From the NCBI GenBank assembly GCA_028867275.1, contig JAGWGU010000001.1, positions 119,767 to 183,766 on the forward strand: a stretch of 64,000 bases of DNA. Direction: 5' to 3'. Positions within the stretch are counted from its first letter, which is position 1. Every line of letters starts with the position of its first letter. The notes beneath the pieces were generated by a model. It saw only the letters and a program-made list of their open reading frames with translations. It searched no databases and was not told the DNA's origin. Position numbers and translations under genes: made by a program. Of this stretch, positions 25,042-33,848 are shown in pieces. Source of the stretch: Nitrososphaerota archaeon. GTDB lineage: Archaea; Thermoproteota; Nitrososphaeria; Nitrososphaerales; Nitrosopumilaceae.

Positions 25042-25074
25042 GTACTTGGTTACTGTATGTAATCTCGGGAGTAC
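25042..25074. other. 12-bp imperfect hairpin between convergent genes
   Basis: GTACTT (25042-25047) pairs with GAGTAC (25069-25074) and GGTTAC (25048-25053) pairs with GTAATC (25059-25064), leaving a 5-nt loop and a 4-nt TCGG bulge on one side. It lies 16 bp after the thermosome stop and about 70 bp after the end of the RNR gene. It may act in 3'-end formation or RNA stability; no long T-run follows on either strand, so a simple terminator is not clear. Confidence 0.3.
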
Positions 25075-25142
25075 GTGTTATGCCGTATTGTATGCTTTAC
25101 AAATTATATGATCATGAAAAACAGTTTTAAAATTCGATAATT

Positions 25143-26954
25143 CTAATGTGGACAGACAATTCCTTCACATCCTCCTCCAAACTCTGAATCTGCAATCATC
25201 TGTTTTTTATTTAACCCCTTTTCAGTGGACTCAACTGTGAGTACTTGATTGGATTTACTACCGTATCTATACACTGTAACACCTTTTGATTTTAATTTGT
25301 ATGCCAGCAAGTATGCTTTTTTAACTTCGTCTGGACTTACACCCTGAGGTAGATTCACTGTCTTACTAACTGCATTATCAGTATGTTTCTGAAATACTGA
25401 TTGCATCCTGATATGAACTTCGGGGGATGTGTCAAGTGCAGTAACAAATAATCTCTTGAGATTTTTTGGTATTCCTGAAATATTTTGAATCGAGCCATTT
25501 TCTGTAATTTCATGTATGATCCTTTGAGAAAAAATATTGGCTCTTCTTGCCATTTTTTCAAAATCATGATTAGTCTCAAGTAATCGTGTTCCTTCCATTA
25601 CGTTTCTTACATATGATACTGCAAATAGTGGTTCTATCCCAGATGAGCACCCTGCAATAATTGAAATTGTTCCAGTTGGAGCAATGGTCGTAACAGTTGC
25701 ATTGCGCATGTTATCATACTTGTTTTTCCATATGCTTTTTTCGAAATTTGGAAAATTTCCTCTCTCTTTTCCGAGTATCTGAGAGGCATGATGACCCTCA
25801 ATTTTGATAAATTTCATTATCTTCTCACCTATTTTGAATGCTTTTTCTGAATTATATGCAATATTCATTTTGATGAGAGCATCTGCAAATCCCATTACAC
25901 CAATTCCTATTTTTCTATTTGACAGTGTAACAAGTCTTATCTGGTCTGATGGATACTTGTTTGCATCTATTACATTGTCCAAAAATCGTACACCCAAATG
26001 AACTAATTTACTCAGTTTCTTCCAATTCAATTGATGGTTTGTTACCACTTTTGCCAAGTTGATTGAGCCTAAATTGCAAGATTCCCAGTCAAGTAGCGGT
26101 TGTTCACCACAAGGATTTGTTGCTTCCATGTCTCCTTGAAATGGTGTAGGATTGTGTCGATTTATCTCATCAATGAATATGATTCCAGGATCTCCTGTAT
26201 CCCAAGAACTTGTAATTATAAGCTCAAAAACCTTTTTTGCATTTAATTTTCCAACAATCCGTTTAGTTCGTGGATTGACAAGCGAATAATCTTGATTGTT
26301 TTTTACTGCATTCATGAATTTATCAGTAACGGCAACGGAGATGTTGAAATTATCTAGAAATCCTTCTTTTGATTTACAGGAAATAAACTCCAAGATATCT
26401 GGATGATCAACGCGAAGAATGCCCATGTTTGCACCACGTCTCTTTCCACCTTGTTTTATTACTTCAGTAGTCTTGTCAAAGATGGTCATGAATTTTACAG
26501 GGCCTGAGGCAACTCCTCCTGTTGATCTTACTAAATCTCCCTGAGGACGTAATTTACTAAAATTAAAACCAGTTCCTCCACCACTTTGATGTATAATGGC
26601 AGTCCACTTTACTGCTTCAAAAATTTCTTGTAGCGAATCGCCTACTGGTATGACAAAACAGGCAGATAACTGTCCAACTTCGGTACCTGCATTCATTAGA
26701 GTGGGGGTATTTGGCAGAAATTCTTGACTTGACATCATTTTGTAAAATTGGTCACTGATTTTTTTTACGTCTATGTTTTGATTGTAGTTTGTCTCTATGG
26801 ATGCAATTGCATCAGCAACTCTTCTGAATAATCGTGATGGTGTCTCTATTGTGACACCTTTTTTATTTTGTAGTAAATATCTCCTTTGTAGAACTTTGAT
26901 TGTATTGACTCCTAATCCGAGGTCATCTTTTACCCCAAAAAATTCTTGAGACAA
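25143..26954 (-). CDS. nrdJ: Adenosylcobalamin-dependent ribonucleotide reductase, class II (603 aa)
   Basis: Reduces ribonucleotides to deoxyribonucleotides with AdoCbl as the radical source. Family motifs: [25 protein letters not shown] (first active-site Cys), [21 protein letters not shown] (the NxCxE radical site), [18 protein letters not shown], and a C-terminal redox pair CEGIVCPH. It is shorter than many NrdJ proteins and lacks an N-terminal ATP cone. The start is TTG at 26954, after a purine-rich GGATCACC. It is 15 bp downstream of a small zinc protein gene. AdoCbl could be supplied by the adenosyltransferase at 63337. Confidence 0.95.
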   Translation of the reverse strand: MSQEFFGVKDDLGLGVNTIKVLQRRYLLQNKKGVTIETPSRLFRRVADAIASIETNYNQNIDVKKISDQFYKMMSSQEFLPNTPTLMNAGTEVGQLSACFVIPVGDSLQEIFEAVKWTAIIHQSGGGTGFNFSKLRPQGDLVRSTGGVASGPVKFMTIFDKTTEVIKQGGKRRGANMGILRVDHPDILEFISCKSKEGFLDNFNISVAVTDKFMNAVKNNQDYSLVNPRTKRIVGKLNAKKVFELIITSSWDTGDPGIIFIDEINRHNPTPFQGDMEATNPCGEQPLLDWESCNLGSINLAKVVTNHQLNWKKLSKLVHLGVRFLDNVIDANKYPSDQIRLVTLSNRKIGIGVMGFADALIKMNIAYNSEKAFKIGEKIMKFIKIEGHHASQILGKERGNFPNFEKSIWKNKYDNMRNATVTTIAPTGTISIIAGCSSGIEPLFAVSYVRNVMEGTRLLETNHDFEKMARRANIFSQRIIHEITENGSIQNISGIPKNLKRLFVTALDTSPEVHIRMQSVFQKHTDNAVSKTVNLPQGVSPDEVKKAYLLAYKLKSKGVTVYRYGSKSNQVLTVESTEKGLNKKQMIADSEFGGGCEGIVCPH

Positions 26955-26968
26955 GGTGGTGATCCGGT

Positions 26969-27193
26969 TTAATATCCGAGATAAGTGTCTGAAAGGCCTT
27001 GTTCGTCAACCAAATTATGTTTATCATTACAATCTCTGCATATCAAAACAGCTCGCCAATTTTGCTCTGTATCTTCACTTGTAGGTGAAAGATCAGACCA
27101 CATTGCAACCTTGATTGCAGCAGGCTTTCCACAATAATAGCAAGTGCCCCTGTCTGATTCATCTATGTGTATTACATCGTGCTTTTTGCTCAT
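26969..27193 (-). CDS. Small double-CxxC zinc protein upstream of nrdJ (74 aa)
   Basis: Function unknown. It has two CxxC pairs: CYYCGKPA at about residues 18-21 and CRDC at about 52-55, followed by NDKH, giving one zinc-ribbon-like site. A Trp/Ser/Thr/Glu-rich loop separates them. It lies directly upstream of nrdJ with 15 bp between, so likely cotranscribed. A role in RNR regulation is possible only by position; NrdR is not it, because NrdR has an ATP cone. Confidence 0.65.
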   Translation of the reverse strand: MSKKHDVIHIDESDRGTCYYCGKPAAIKVAMWSDLSPTSEDTEQNWRAVLICRDCNDKHNLVDEQGLSDTYLGY

Positions 27194-27300
27194 TTTGTCT
27201 TCGAATTTCCTAAGACTTTGTACTTAATAAATTAGAAAGGGATTTTCACAAGTGATAACTGATTATCTGCTTAATATCTTATGAAAAGTATTTGTAAACA

Positions 27301-28359
27301 TTGCAAAAAGACGCCATCCTGTATGAGAGACTACCAAATGACAAGGTTAGGTGTCTGGCATGTGGAAGATATTGTGAATTAGGTAAGGATCAGATAGGTC
27401 TTTGTGGTGTACGAGGGAATAAGGATGGTAAACTTGTTCTTTATGTCTATGGCAAAGTCGCAGCGTGTCATATTGATCCCATAGAAAAAAAACCTGTTAC
27501 ACATTATCGTCCAGGTAGTAAAATATTCTCTATCGGTACTACTGGTTGTAACTGGATGTGTAAATATTGTCAGAATTACGATCTGAGTCAGCGCCGAAAA
27601 ATTGAAGGAATAGATATTCTTCCTGAACAAGTTGTAAGTCTTGCTCAACAGTATGGTTCGCAAGGAATTGCATATACCTACAATGAACCAAGCATCTTCC
27701 TGGAATATGCTAGAGACTGTGGAGTTCTTGCAAGAAAAAAGGGACTCTTTAACATATTTGTTTCAAATGGATATGTCACTCCTCAATCAGTCAAGATGAT
27801 GAATGAATTTTTGGATTGTATTACAGTTGATTTCAAAGGAAACGGTGAAGAGAAATTTGTCAGAAAGTATGTAGGCATACCAAACTCACAACCCGTTTTT
27901 GATACATTGGTGGAATTACAAGATAAGACAAAGATACATGTGGAGATAACTGACCTGATTGTGCCAAAAGTCGGGGATGATCTAGAACATGCAAAAAAAC
28001 TTTGTAAATTTATCTATGATCTATTTGGGCCTGAAATGCCTATTCATTTTCTACGATTCTTTCCACATTATAAAATGATGGAATTTTCAGAGACCCCTGT
28101 TGAAACACTTGAAAAACACCATGCAATTGCAGTCAAAGAAGGTCTCAAGTATGTCTATGTGGGAAATGTACCGGGGCATCCACTTGAGCATACATATTGT
28201 TCGGAATGTAAAAAGATAGTTGTAAGGCGATTCAACTTTGACATTCTCAAATGGGATCTTGATGATGAAAACAAGTGCAAGTTTTGTGGAAACAAGATAC
28301 CAATAGTGGGAAAATTAGAGGATAGCTACAAGGAAAAGAGATTTGAATTTGTAGTTTAG
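27301..28359 (+). CDS. amrS: AmmeMemoRadiSam radical SAM enzyme AmrS (352 aa)
   Basis: Radical SAM protein of the AmmeMemoRadiSam system, related to pyruvate formate-lyase activating enzymes but with a different N-terminus. An N-terminal zinc-like cluster reads VRCLACGRYCELGKDQIGLCGVR, the radical SAM triad is TTGCNWMCKYCQNYDLS, and a C-terminal cluster has CSECKK and CKFCGNK. In other genomes it pairs with AMMECR1 and Memo-like proteins, neither of which is here; the reaction is not established to my knowledge. The start is TTG at 27301 with a TATA-like CTTAATATC about 26 nt upstream. It overlaps the convergent SAM synthetase by 4 bp. Confidence 0.88.
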   Translation: MQKDAILYERLPNDKVRCLACGRYCELGKDQIGLCGVRGNKDGKLVLYVYGKVAACHIDPIEKKPVTHYRPGSKIFSIGTTGCNWMCKYCQNYDLSQRRKIEGIDILPEQVVSLAQQYGSQGIAYTYNEPSIFLEYARDCGVLARKKGLFNIFVSNGYVTPQSVKMMNEFLDCITVDFKGNGEEKFVRKYVGIPNSQPVFDTLVELQDKTKIHVEITDLIVPKVGDDLEHAKKLCKFIYDLFGPEMPIHFLRFFPHYKMMEFSETPVETLEKHHAIAVKEGLKYVYVGNVPGHPLEHTYCSECKKIVVRRFNFDILKWDLDDENKCKFCGNKIPIVGKLEDSYKEKRFEFVV

Positions 28360-29558
28360 GCTATTGTATGTCTCCCAGTCATCAAATCCTTACAAAATTC
28401 ATCTATTTTGGATAGATTCTCTTGAATTATTCTATTGATGTCTGATTCATGTACTTTGCCTTGCTTTGTTACAGGTTGAACTACCACCGCACTTGGCTGA
28501 CTAATTGGATTTCCTATAACATTATACATCCAAATGTATACTTCATCAATTCCTGAAAGTTTTTGATAAATTTCTTCTGCCATCTTGAAGCAAAGCTTGT
28601 TGTATATTTTTCCTATGTGAGTAACAGAATTTTTTCCAGCTATGGCTTCAGAACCTGATGGTCTGTTCAATGATATCACTTGGTTTGCCCTGTTTCCTCT
28701 TCCAACTTCACCCGAGTCTGCACTATCTGCTGATGTGCCTAGGACAGTTAGATATAGTCCTCTGATGCCCTGATTTTCTTTATCCAGGTTGTTAATTATG
28801 ATGTTTGGTTTTTTGAACAGTGTATTGTCTGCATGAAATTCTTCAAGTGCTTGCACCATTTCCTTTTTTCTTTTGAAATACTGTTTTTCTGATTCTACAT
28901 AACTATCAACAAAAGCCATGGCGATGGTAAGGTCTAACGATTTACCGTGTCTAAATCCCATCACCTTGATATCTTCTCCTGACTCCTTGAATTCTTTTTT
29001 AAATTTTTTAGAATTCAAGAATCTTTCCGTTTCTAATACTGTTTTCTCTGTAGGTGTAATTGGTGCATATCCTACAAGTGCTGATGTATCGTTTGCTCCG
29101 ACATCTTGTTTTTTGTCAAAGAGTGAACGTAGTTCTTCCGATGCGTGGCCAAACTCAAACTGATATCGAATGTCTTTTCTTTTTACAAATCGTAAATTAT
29201 CTTCTAACCATGAATTTGCAGTACCAGAAGCTAATCGTTCTATCTTGGTTGATGTTATATTTTTGGTAATAGTTACACGATCTCCTATTATCATCTTCAT
29301 TGGTTTTAACACCCTGCCCCCTCCAAATCTATTCTCTGTCTGACCTGCTACAAGTAATGCCTTGTCTAAATTGTGATGTTGGATGTAGCCAGTCTCTTTG
29401 AGGTATAATTTTGATAGTTTAATCTCGATACTTTCCATTATAAGATCGCACATTGTGTCAGGATGACCTACTCCCTTCCGTTCTACAATCTCAAACTTTT
29501 TGCGAAACGTAGGAAATATTTTTGTTGGTTCTATGTAGATTCTGTTTTTTAGATTCAT
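28356..29558 (-). CDS. mat: Archaeal S-adenosylmethionine synthetase (400 aa)
   Basis: Makes SAM from methionine and ATP; this is the archaeal MAT family, distant from bacterial MetK. The N-terminus IVERKGVGHPDTMCDLIME, then HHNLDKALLVAGQTENRFGGG, the central VGANDTSALVGYAPITPTE and the late GRGNRANQVISLNRPSG are characteristic. The length is typical. SAM feeds the several radical SAM enzymes here (RlmN, AmrS, MoaA). Its 3' end overlaps amrS by 4 bp, tail to tail. Confidence 0.96.
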   Translation of the reverse strand: MNLKNRIYIEPTKIFPTFRKKFEIVERKGVGHPDTMCDLIMESIEIKLSKLYLKETGYIQHHNLDKALLVAGQTENRFGGGRVLKPMKMIIGDRVTITKNITSTKIERLASGTANSWLEDNLRFVKRKDIRYQFEFGHASEELRSLFDKKQDVGANDTSALVGYAPITPTEKTVLETERFLNSKKFKKEFKESGEDIKVMGFRHGKSLDLTIAMAFVDSYVESEKQYFKRKKEMVQALEEFHADNTLFKKPNIIINNLDKENQGIRGLYLTVLGTSADSADSGEVGRGNRANQVISLNRPSGSEAIAGKNSVTHIGKIYNKLCFKMAEEIYQKLSGIDEVYIWMYNVIGNPISQPSAVVVQPVTKQGKVHESDINRIIQENLSKIDEFCKDLMTGRHTIA

Positions 29559-29615
29559 ACTCTGGAATTCTATCTGATAGGTCTCCTATTATCTATATGA
29601 CGGGTTCTGAATTTC

Positions 29616-30551
29616 CTAACCCTCTGATATGGCACACACGATGTCGGATTTTGTAATGATTCCAACCAATAATTTGTTATGAATAACAGGTAATCCACTT
29701 ATCTGATGGCGGATCATCAGCAATGCGGCTTTGAAGACGTATTCATTTTTGTTTATCATCACAGGATTTGGAGTCATGATGTCTTCTGCTCTAAATGTGA
29801 TGGCATGATCAAGACTATTTGCATTAAATTCATTTGGTCTTGGATAATTTTTCAACTCGTCTAGATTGTCTATTTCAGTATATTCCTGTATCCAATTAGC
29901 TGTTTTTGCAGGGAGAAAGTCTCGATATGTGATAATTCCTACGGGCATTTTATTTTTCTCTACTATCACCCTCGAGATTTTGTTATTGACAAGTACGCTT
30001 TGAACTACGAAAAGTGACTCTTTAGGGTCTACGGTAATTACTTTGCGTCTCATGTATTTTGATACTTCTTTACCTGTTGCTCCATTGATCAAAAATGCTC
30101 CGACAAGGTCAGTTTTAGTGATAATTCCAGTAAGTGAATCATCTTCATTTAGCACTATGACTGAGCTTGTATTATTATTCTTCATTAATTTGGCACAATC
30201 GTAAATGGAATTATTTTTCTTTACTGTTATTAGATTCTCTGACATAAAGTCACCTACTGTCATGTCTCCTATGTCTCGTCCACTAAAAGTAGATGTGGCT
30301 CTTGTAAGGTCTTTTTCTGTTATGATGCCAACAGGTTTGTTGGTATTTTTCACCACTACTAGGCGCTTTATTTTGTATCGTAGTAAGAGATCTCGTGCAG
30401 CAATTACATCTGTCTTTGGGGTTACCGTGATTGCTTTTTTTAGAATGGAGGTTAGGAGTATGGGATGTTCAAACAGCATTATCTTGCCTTTAGTCTTTTC
30501 ATGATAAATACATCCATGAAGAATATCATTTTTGATAATCTCCCTCCTCAT
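29616..30551 (-). CDS. Four-CBS-domain protein (311 aa)
   Basis: Two Bateman modules (four CBS motifs), likely binding adenosyl nucleotides. CBS units begin near residues 34, 100, 165 and 253, each with the GIIT(E/K/Y)(K/R)D signature (for example PVGIITEKDLTRA, LTGIITKTDLVGA, PVGIITYRDFLPA, LVGIITKSDIVCA). There is no attached effector domain, so it probably acts on a partner. The first 25 residues (REIIKNDILHGCIYHEKTK) precede CBS1; the ATG of MLFEHP is an alternative start. The candidate RNA at 30700-30808 lies upstream on the same strand. Confidence 0.85.
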   Translation of the reverse strand: MRREIIKNDILHGCIYHEKTKGKIMLFEHPILLTSILKKAITVTPKTDVIAARDLLLRYKIKRLVVVKNTNKPVGIITEKDLTRATSTFSGRDIGDMTVGDFMSENLITVKKNNSIYDCAKLMKNNNTSSVIVLNEDDSLTGIITKTDLVGAFLINGATGKEVSKYMRRKVITVDPKESLFVVQSVLVNNKISRVIVEKNKMPVGIITYRDFLPAKTANWIQEYTEIDNLDELKNYPRPNEFNANSLDHAITFRAEDIMTPNPVMINKNEYVFKAALLMIRHQISGLPVIHNKLLVGIITKSDIVCAISEG

Positions 30552-30699
30552 CTAATATCTCAAATCATGGGTAAAATTGGCATATTGGGCCATTCTAGAA
30601 CGTTTTTTTATCTGGTTGTGTTTCAGACAGGAAAACAGCCGCAGACCCTCTAAAGATCTTGTATGTACAGTAAAACACATCCAATATTTACATGGTAAA

Positions 30700-30808
30700 G
30701 GACGCAAGCCTTCTGTGATTCAGATCGTAGCGATCCTTTGGTCACCCGTTATCCTAAAAATCTAGCCCTCCAAAAAGTTCAAGATTTTTTCAGAGTCGGA
30801 TTGCGTCC
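30700..30808 (-). ncRNA. Candidate small RNA, copy B of a two-copy family (~109 nt)
   Basis: Homologue of 13946-14044. An 8-bp perfect closing stem joins GGACGCAA (30700-30707) and TTGCGTCC (30801-30808). Inside, AAAAATCT (30756-30763) pairs with AGATTTTT (30782-30789) around a loop that on the minus strand holds TTTTTGGAGGG; GATCG (30723-30727) pairs with CGATC (30731-30735). The minus strand is preferred because copy A keeps its closing stem only there. On that strand TTTATAAA (30828-30835) is centred about 23 nt before the 5' end. The next minus-strand gene starts about 150 nt further on, so a leader role is possible, but its own promoter and closed fold favour a separate RNA. Confidence 0.55.
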
Positions 30809-31125
30809 GTATTATATTATGCGCTAATTTATAAAAATCTGATCAAGATTATCATGGCTGATTTTTAACGTTGGATGAGTGAATTAAGTATGCACATTTT
30901 TAGGCTATGTTGTTGTAAAACTTTGGTTAAATTCTAGTTTATCGGTAGTGATCTTGGCTTTACTGCTTACTTTCATCAGTACATGGTATAGATCATTGGT
31001 TTTCTGTAGGATGCACTCCGCTGCCATATGATGTAAACTCTCTGTATCGAGATATTGCTCTGATGATTATCAAACTTAGAAATTATGTCCTGAGTTTAAA
31101 TCAGTTAAAGTCAGAGTAATAAAAC
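30809..31125. other. Gap of about 320 bp with the small-RNA promoter and Usp promoter
   Basis: It holds the minus-strand TATA-like box of the RNA element (30828-30835) and, at about 31096, a TTTAAATCA suited to the Usp start at 31126. A minus-strand 40-codon frame (30905-31027, ATG start) reads AECILQKTNDLYHVLMKVSS, amphipathic and protein-like, but has no well-placed TATA box, so I do not call it a gene. Nothing else stands out. Confidence 0.4.
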
Positions 31126-31557
31126 ATGTTACAAAATAGATTCCAGAAAATTCTTGTACCACTTGACGGATCACTCAATTCTATTCGAGGATTAAATGAG
31201 GCAATCTCACTAGCAAGACAGAGTAATGCTGCCATAACTGGCATCTATGTCATACCCAACTTCTCCCCTAAGGTGGCACAGATACTAAAATCCTATAGAA
31301 TTGTGTTGATGAAAAATGCCAAAAAGATAATGTCACATGCAAGAACAAGTACTGCAAGGCATGGGATATCATTCAACGAAAAAGTAGTAGTATCGGGTGA
31401 TCTAGTTAAAACGATAGCTGGTTATGCAAAATCAAGCAAATCTGATATCATAGTAATGGGTTCACGAGGTGAGGGTAATCCACGTAAAGAATATCTTGGC
31501 AGTGTGGCAAATGGTGTGCTTCATGATTCTAAGATCCCTGTACTTATAGTAAAGTAA
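31126..31557 (+). CDS. Universal stress protein UspA family (143 aa)
   Basis: ATP-binding-type Usp. The N-terminus is FQKILVPLDGSLNSIRGLNEAI, and the ATP loop MGSRGEGNPRKEYLGSVANGVLHDSKIPVLIVK. It is of normal length, monocistronic, and has a TATA-like TTTAAATCA about 27 nt upstream. It lies beside two CBS proteins and near two Usp/Hsp20 genes. It is more distant from the others in the ATP loop (GNPRKEY insertion). Confidence 0.9.
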   Translation: MLQNRFQKILVPLDGSLNSIRGLNEAISLARQSNAAITGIYVIPNFSPKVAQILKSYRIVLMKNAKKIMSHARTSTARHGISFNEKVVVSGDLVKTIAGYAKSSKSDIIVMGSRGEGNPRKEYLGSVANGVLHDSKIPVLIVK

Positions 31558-31881
31558 GACTAGAAAATTTGGAATCAAGACAGATGCGGAATTTGACAAT
31601 GTCAAGAACAAAAAACATCATACTACAATAACATAACCAAGAGTAATTTTCACTGTTTTACATATTGCTTTTGTCCCAATGACAATCGCAATTACATCCC
31701 TTCTTACACTTTATTCGTTTACAATCAGAACACATGTTTTGTTTCCAGAAATGATCTCCATCCATATGATGTATCGGCTATGTTTAGAACGTCATTCCAT
31801 AATATCGTTCAGAATGCAAAATATCTTCTAATATTCGGCATTTTACATTGTAGAAAAATTCTAATCTATAATACTTGTTTT
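31558..31881. other. Gap of about 320 bp containing a Cys-rich microprotein frame
   Basis: The only structured content I see is the minus-strand 35-codon Cys-rich frame at 31658-31765, listed separately. The remainder is AT-rich, with no clear repeats, no tRNA-like fold and no strong TATA box in either direction. Confidence 0.5.
31658..31765 (-). CDS. Cys-rich microprotein (35 aa)
   Basis: A short minus-strand frame encoding MDGDHFWKQNMCSDCKRIKC then KKGCNCDCHWDKSNM: six cysteines and two histidines in 35 residues, arranged CxxC...C...CxCxCH. Such density is very unlikely by chance in AT-rich noncoding DNA, so a metal-binding protein is likely. An in-frame stop lies four codons before the ATG. 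No good TATA box is seen at the expected distance, so expression is uncertain. Compare 21991-22098 and 57569-57742. Confidence 0.4.
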   Translation of the reverse strand: MDGDHFWKQNMCSDCKRIKCKKGCNCDCHWDKSNM

Positions 31882-33051
31882 TTAGAAGATATCTTTTTTG
31901 TCTATCTTTCTAATAGTAGTCTTCCAACGTTTTTTGCTACGTTGAGTCAAGTTTCTGATTACTTTGTTACCTAAAGTATCAAAAACCTTTGAGAGATCCC
32001 ATCCCATTTCAGTATAGTTGTATGTTCTATATGGGCTGAATACCCTGACTGAAACTTCGTAGTGCGGTCTGTTGCTAACGGGGTTGTGTACTGTCTTAAT
32101 CGATGCCTTTGCTTGTTCTACCTCGGGGTATACTTTTGTAAGATTTCTAATTATTTTATCAAACTTTGTCTTGACAATCTCTGCACTACTATAGTCTTCT
32201 GGAAGTCCGACAATGAATAATGGAACCTCGCTTGGTATTTTTGATTCAAGAATGTTGATTATGTCTTTGTAAGTTATTATTCCGTGTACATTGCCCCATA
32301 AAGTAAGCAAACAACATGATGAATCATTCTTTAACATTGATTCTATTACTGTACTGAGTGGTGCATTGGTGTTAAGATTTGGAATACGCGTGCTGCCGAT
32401 ATTTCCAATATCTGATTCGTATTTCTTGTGTAAGTTTAGTCCTCGCAACCCCATTCCAAGTCTCTCTCCTGGCTTGATTACTTGTAACAAGTGCATTGAT
32501 GTCAAGACCTGTGAAACTTTTCCACTTTTTATGACTGGAATGTGATCAATTCTTTTTGTTATCATTAGTCTTCTTGCAGTTGCAAGGGAATCTGTATTCT
32601 TTACTGTAATTGGATCTGTAGTTAGTATGTTATTAGCTGATACCCATCTCAAGTCTTGTTTGTGTAATAACTCTACAATGTCTTTTCCATTGACTACTCC
32701 GACTATCTCATTGCCTTCCACTACTGGAACAGAACGCATTCTGTAATGTGATAAAATAGCAGCTGCCTTCTCCACCGTGTCTTTTCTAGTAAGTGGTTGA
32801 ATCTTTCGTAATAATGGTTTTATCTTCATATTTTCAATGTCTTTGATGCCTAAAAGTTCTCTAGCACTTATCGTAAGCACATCCTTGCCATCCATACAAA
32901 ATACCTCGTAAGAGTTTGAATTTACCAAAACTCCTACAATTTTAGATATGGAATCAGAAGAATCAACGGCAGTTGCCTTCTTTAACAACTTGTCTACCTT
33001 CAGATCGCGAATTTCTTTCAAATGTTCATAGATGACTTGTGGTGAACTCAT
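31882..33051 (-). CDS. CBS-domain protein with C-terminal HPF/RaiA-like domain (389 aa)
   Basis: Residues 1-270 hold two Bateman modules (CBS units near 20-70, 78-130, 140-192 and 222-270, with GVVNGKDIVELL and GIITYKDIINIL). Residues 277-389 look like a ribosome hibernation factor fold (HPF/RaiA, S30AE): an alternating beta-alpha pattern with EVEQAKASIKTV, HYEVSVRVFSPYRTYNYTE, GWDLSKVFDTLGNKVIRNL and a basic tail RSKKRWKTTIRKIDKK. If right, nucleotide sensing by CBS would gate ribosome binding. The CBS call is firm; the HPF-like call is a fold-level inference. Confidence 0.75.
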   Translation of the reverse strand: MSSPQVIYEHLKEIRDLKVDKLLKKATAVDSSDSISKIVGVLVNSNSYEVFCMDGKDVLTISARELLGIKDIENMKIKPLLRKIQPLTRKDTVEKAAAILSHYRMRSVPVVEGNEIVGVVNGKDIVELLHKQDLRWVSANNILTTDPITVKNTDSLATARRLMITKRIDHIPVIKSGKVSQVLTSMHLLQVIKPGERLGMGLRGLNLHKKYESDIGNIGSTRIPNLNTNAPLSTVIESMLKNDSSCCLLTLWGNVHGIITYKDIINILESKIPSEVPLFIVGLPEDYSSAEIVKTKFDKIIRNLTKVYPEVEQAKASIKTVHNPVSNRPHYEVSVRVFSPYRTYNYTEMGWDLSKVFDTLGNKVIRNLTQRSKKRWKTTIRKIDKKDIF

Positions 33052-33161
33052 TTTGTTTGTCTCTTCTTCACTCTAATAATGTAGGGCTATAAAAGTAAAC
33101 GTGTTAGTTTTTGTCTACGATAATTAGGGATGATATAAATCACACATGATTGAAAACGTCG

Positions 33162-33281
33162 ATGAAAATCAAAGATAATATGTCACTCTCAGACATCCTG
33201 GAACCAAAGGTCGCTTTTAAGGAACATATTGTTATCAACCCTGAAAGTTACAACCGAGGTTTAAGTATACACGTAATGTGA
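33162..33281 (+). CDS. Possible leaderless microprotein upstream of usp (39 aa)
   Basis: The frame encodes MKIKDNMSLSDILEPKVAFK then EHIVINPESYNRGLSIHVM. A good TATA box, GATATAAATC at 33132-33141, is centred about 25 nt before its ATG, the spacing used by leaderless genes here. It ends just before the Usp ATG at 33290, which has a TATA-like box of its own inside this frame (TTTAAGTATA, 33260-33269). It may instead be an untranslated upstream transcript of the Usp gene. No homologue is recognised. Confidence 0.3.
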   Translation: MKIKDNMSLSDILEPKVAFKEHIVINPESYNRGLSIHVM

Positions 33282-33289
33282 TAAAAACA

Positions 33290-33766
33290 ATGGCGAATAA
33301 TACTCCGTTTAAGAAAATAATGGTACCAATAGATGGTTCAAAATATTCTAGAAAAGCACTTCTGCATGCAATTGGAATTGCAAATAAATTCAAATCAAAA
33401 ATATATCTGGTTACTGCAGTAGATACAACTGATTTTCCTCCTGGGATGTTGCTTGCACTATTAAAAAAAGATACAAGATTGGAAAAATCAATTGGTGAGT
33501 TCATAGTTGCTGCAAAGTCTCTTGCAAGAAAAGAACTTCTTGCAGATGTTGCTATATGCAAATCAAAAGGTGCATTGGATTCATACTATGAAGTAGTAGC
33601 AGGAAGGCCTGTTGAAGCAATTCTAAAATATGAACGTGGGTTGCATCCTGATCTTATTGTAATAGGAAGTCAGGGTCTTCACGGTGTAGGACAGATAAAG
33701 GCTCTTGGAAGTGTAAGTAGAAAAGTCTCAGAGCTTGCAAAATGTCCGGTAATGATAATACATTAG
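33290..33766 (+). CDS. Universal stress protein UspA family (158 aa)
   Basis: ATP-binding-type Usp: FKKIMVPIDGSKYSRKALLHAI at the N-terminus and IGSQGLHGVGQIKALGSVSRKVSELAKCPVMIIH at the end. The region between strands 2 and 3 (DFPPGMLLALLKKD) is shared with the Usp proteins at 50646 and 56908, so these three form a subgroup. The start ATG at 33290 is chosen from the TATA-like TTTAAGTATA at 33260; the frame opens at a GTG at 33278. It is followed by hsp20 and cdc48 on the same strand, each with its own promoter. Confidence 0.9.
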   Translation: MANNTPFKKIMVPIDGSKYSRKALLHAIGIANKFKSKIYLVTAVDTTDFPPGMLLALLKKDTRLEKSIGEFIVAAKSLARKELLADVAICKSKGALDSYYEVVAGRPVEAILKYERGLHPDLIVIGSQGLHGVGQIKALGSVSRKVSELAKCPVMIIH

Positions 33767-33848
33767 AATTTACAATTTCATTAATTTTGATTTTCATCTA
33801 TGATAATCTGGAATTTGTTAAATAAGACCGTATTGTTATGGTGATTAC

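Noticed and set aside
30700..30808. Idea that the conserved elements are riboswitches of a known class
   Set aside because: No match to the consensus cores I know (TPP, fluoride, SAM, c-di-GMP, preQ1, M-box); the two downstream genes are unrelated in function.
30905..31027. 40-codon minus-strand frame in the gap after the RNA element
   Set aside because: It looks amphipathic, but no TATA box lies at the leaderless distance and no homologue is recognised; left as a comment in the gap entry.
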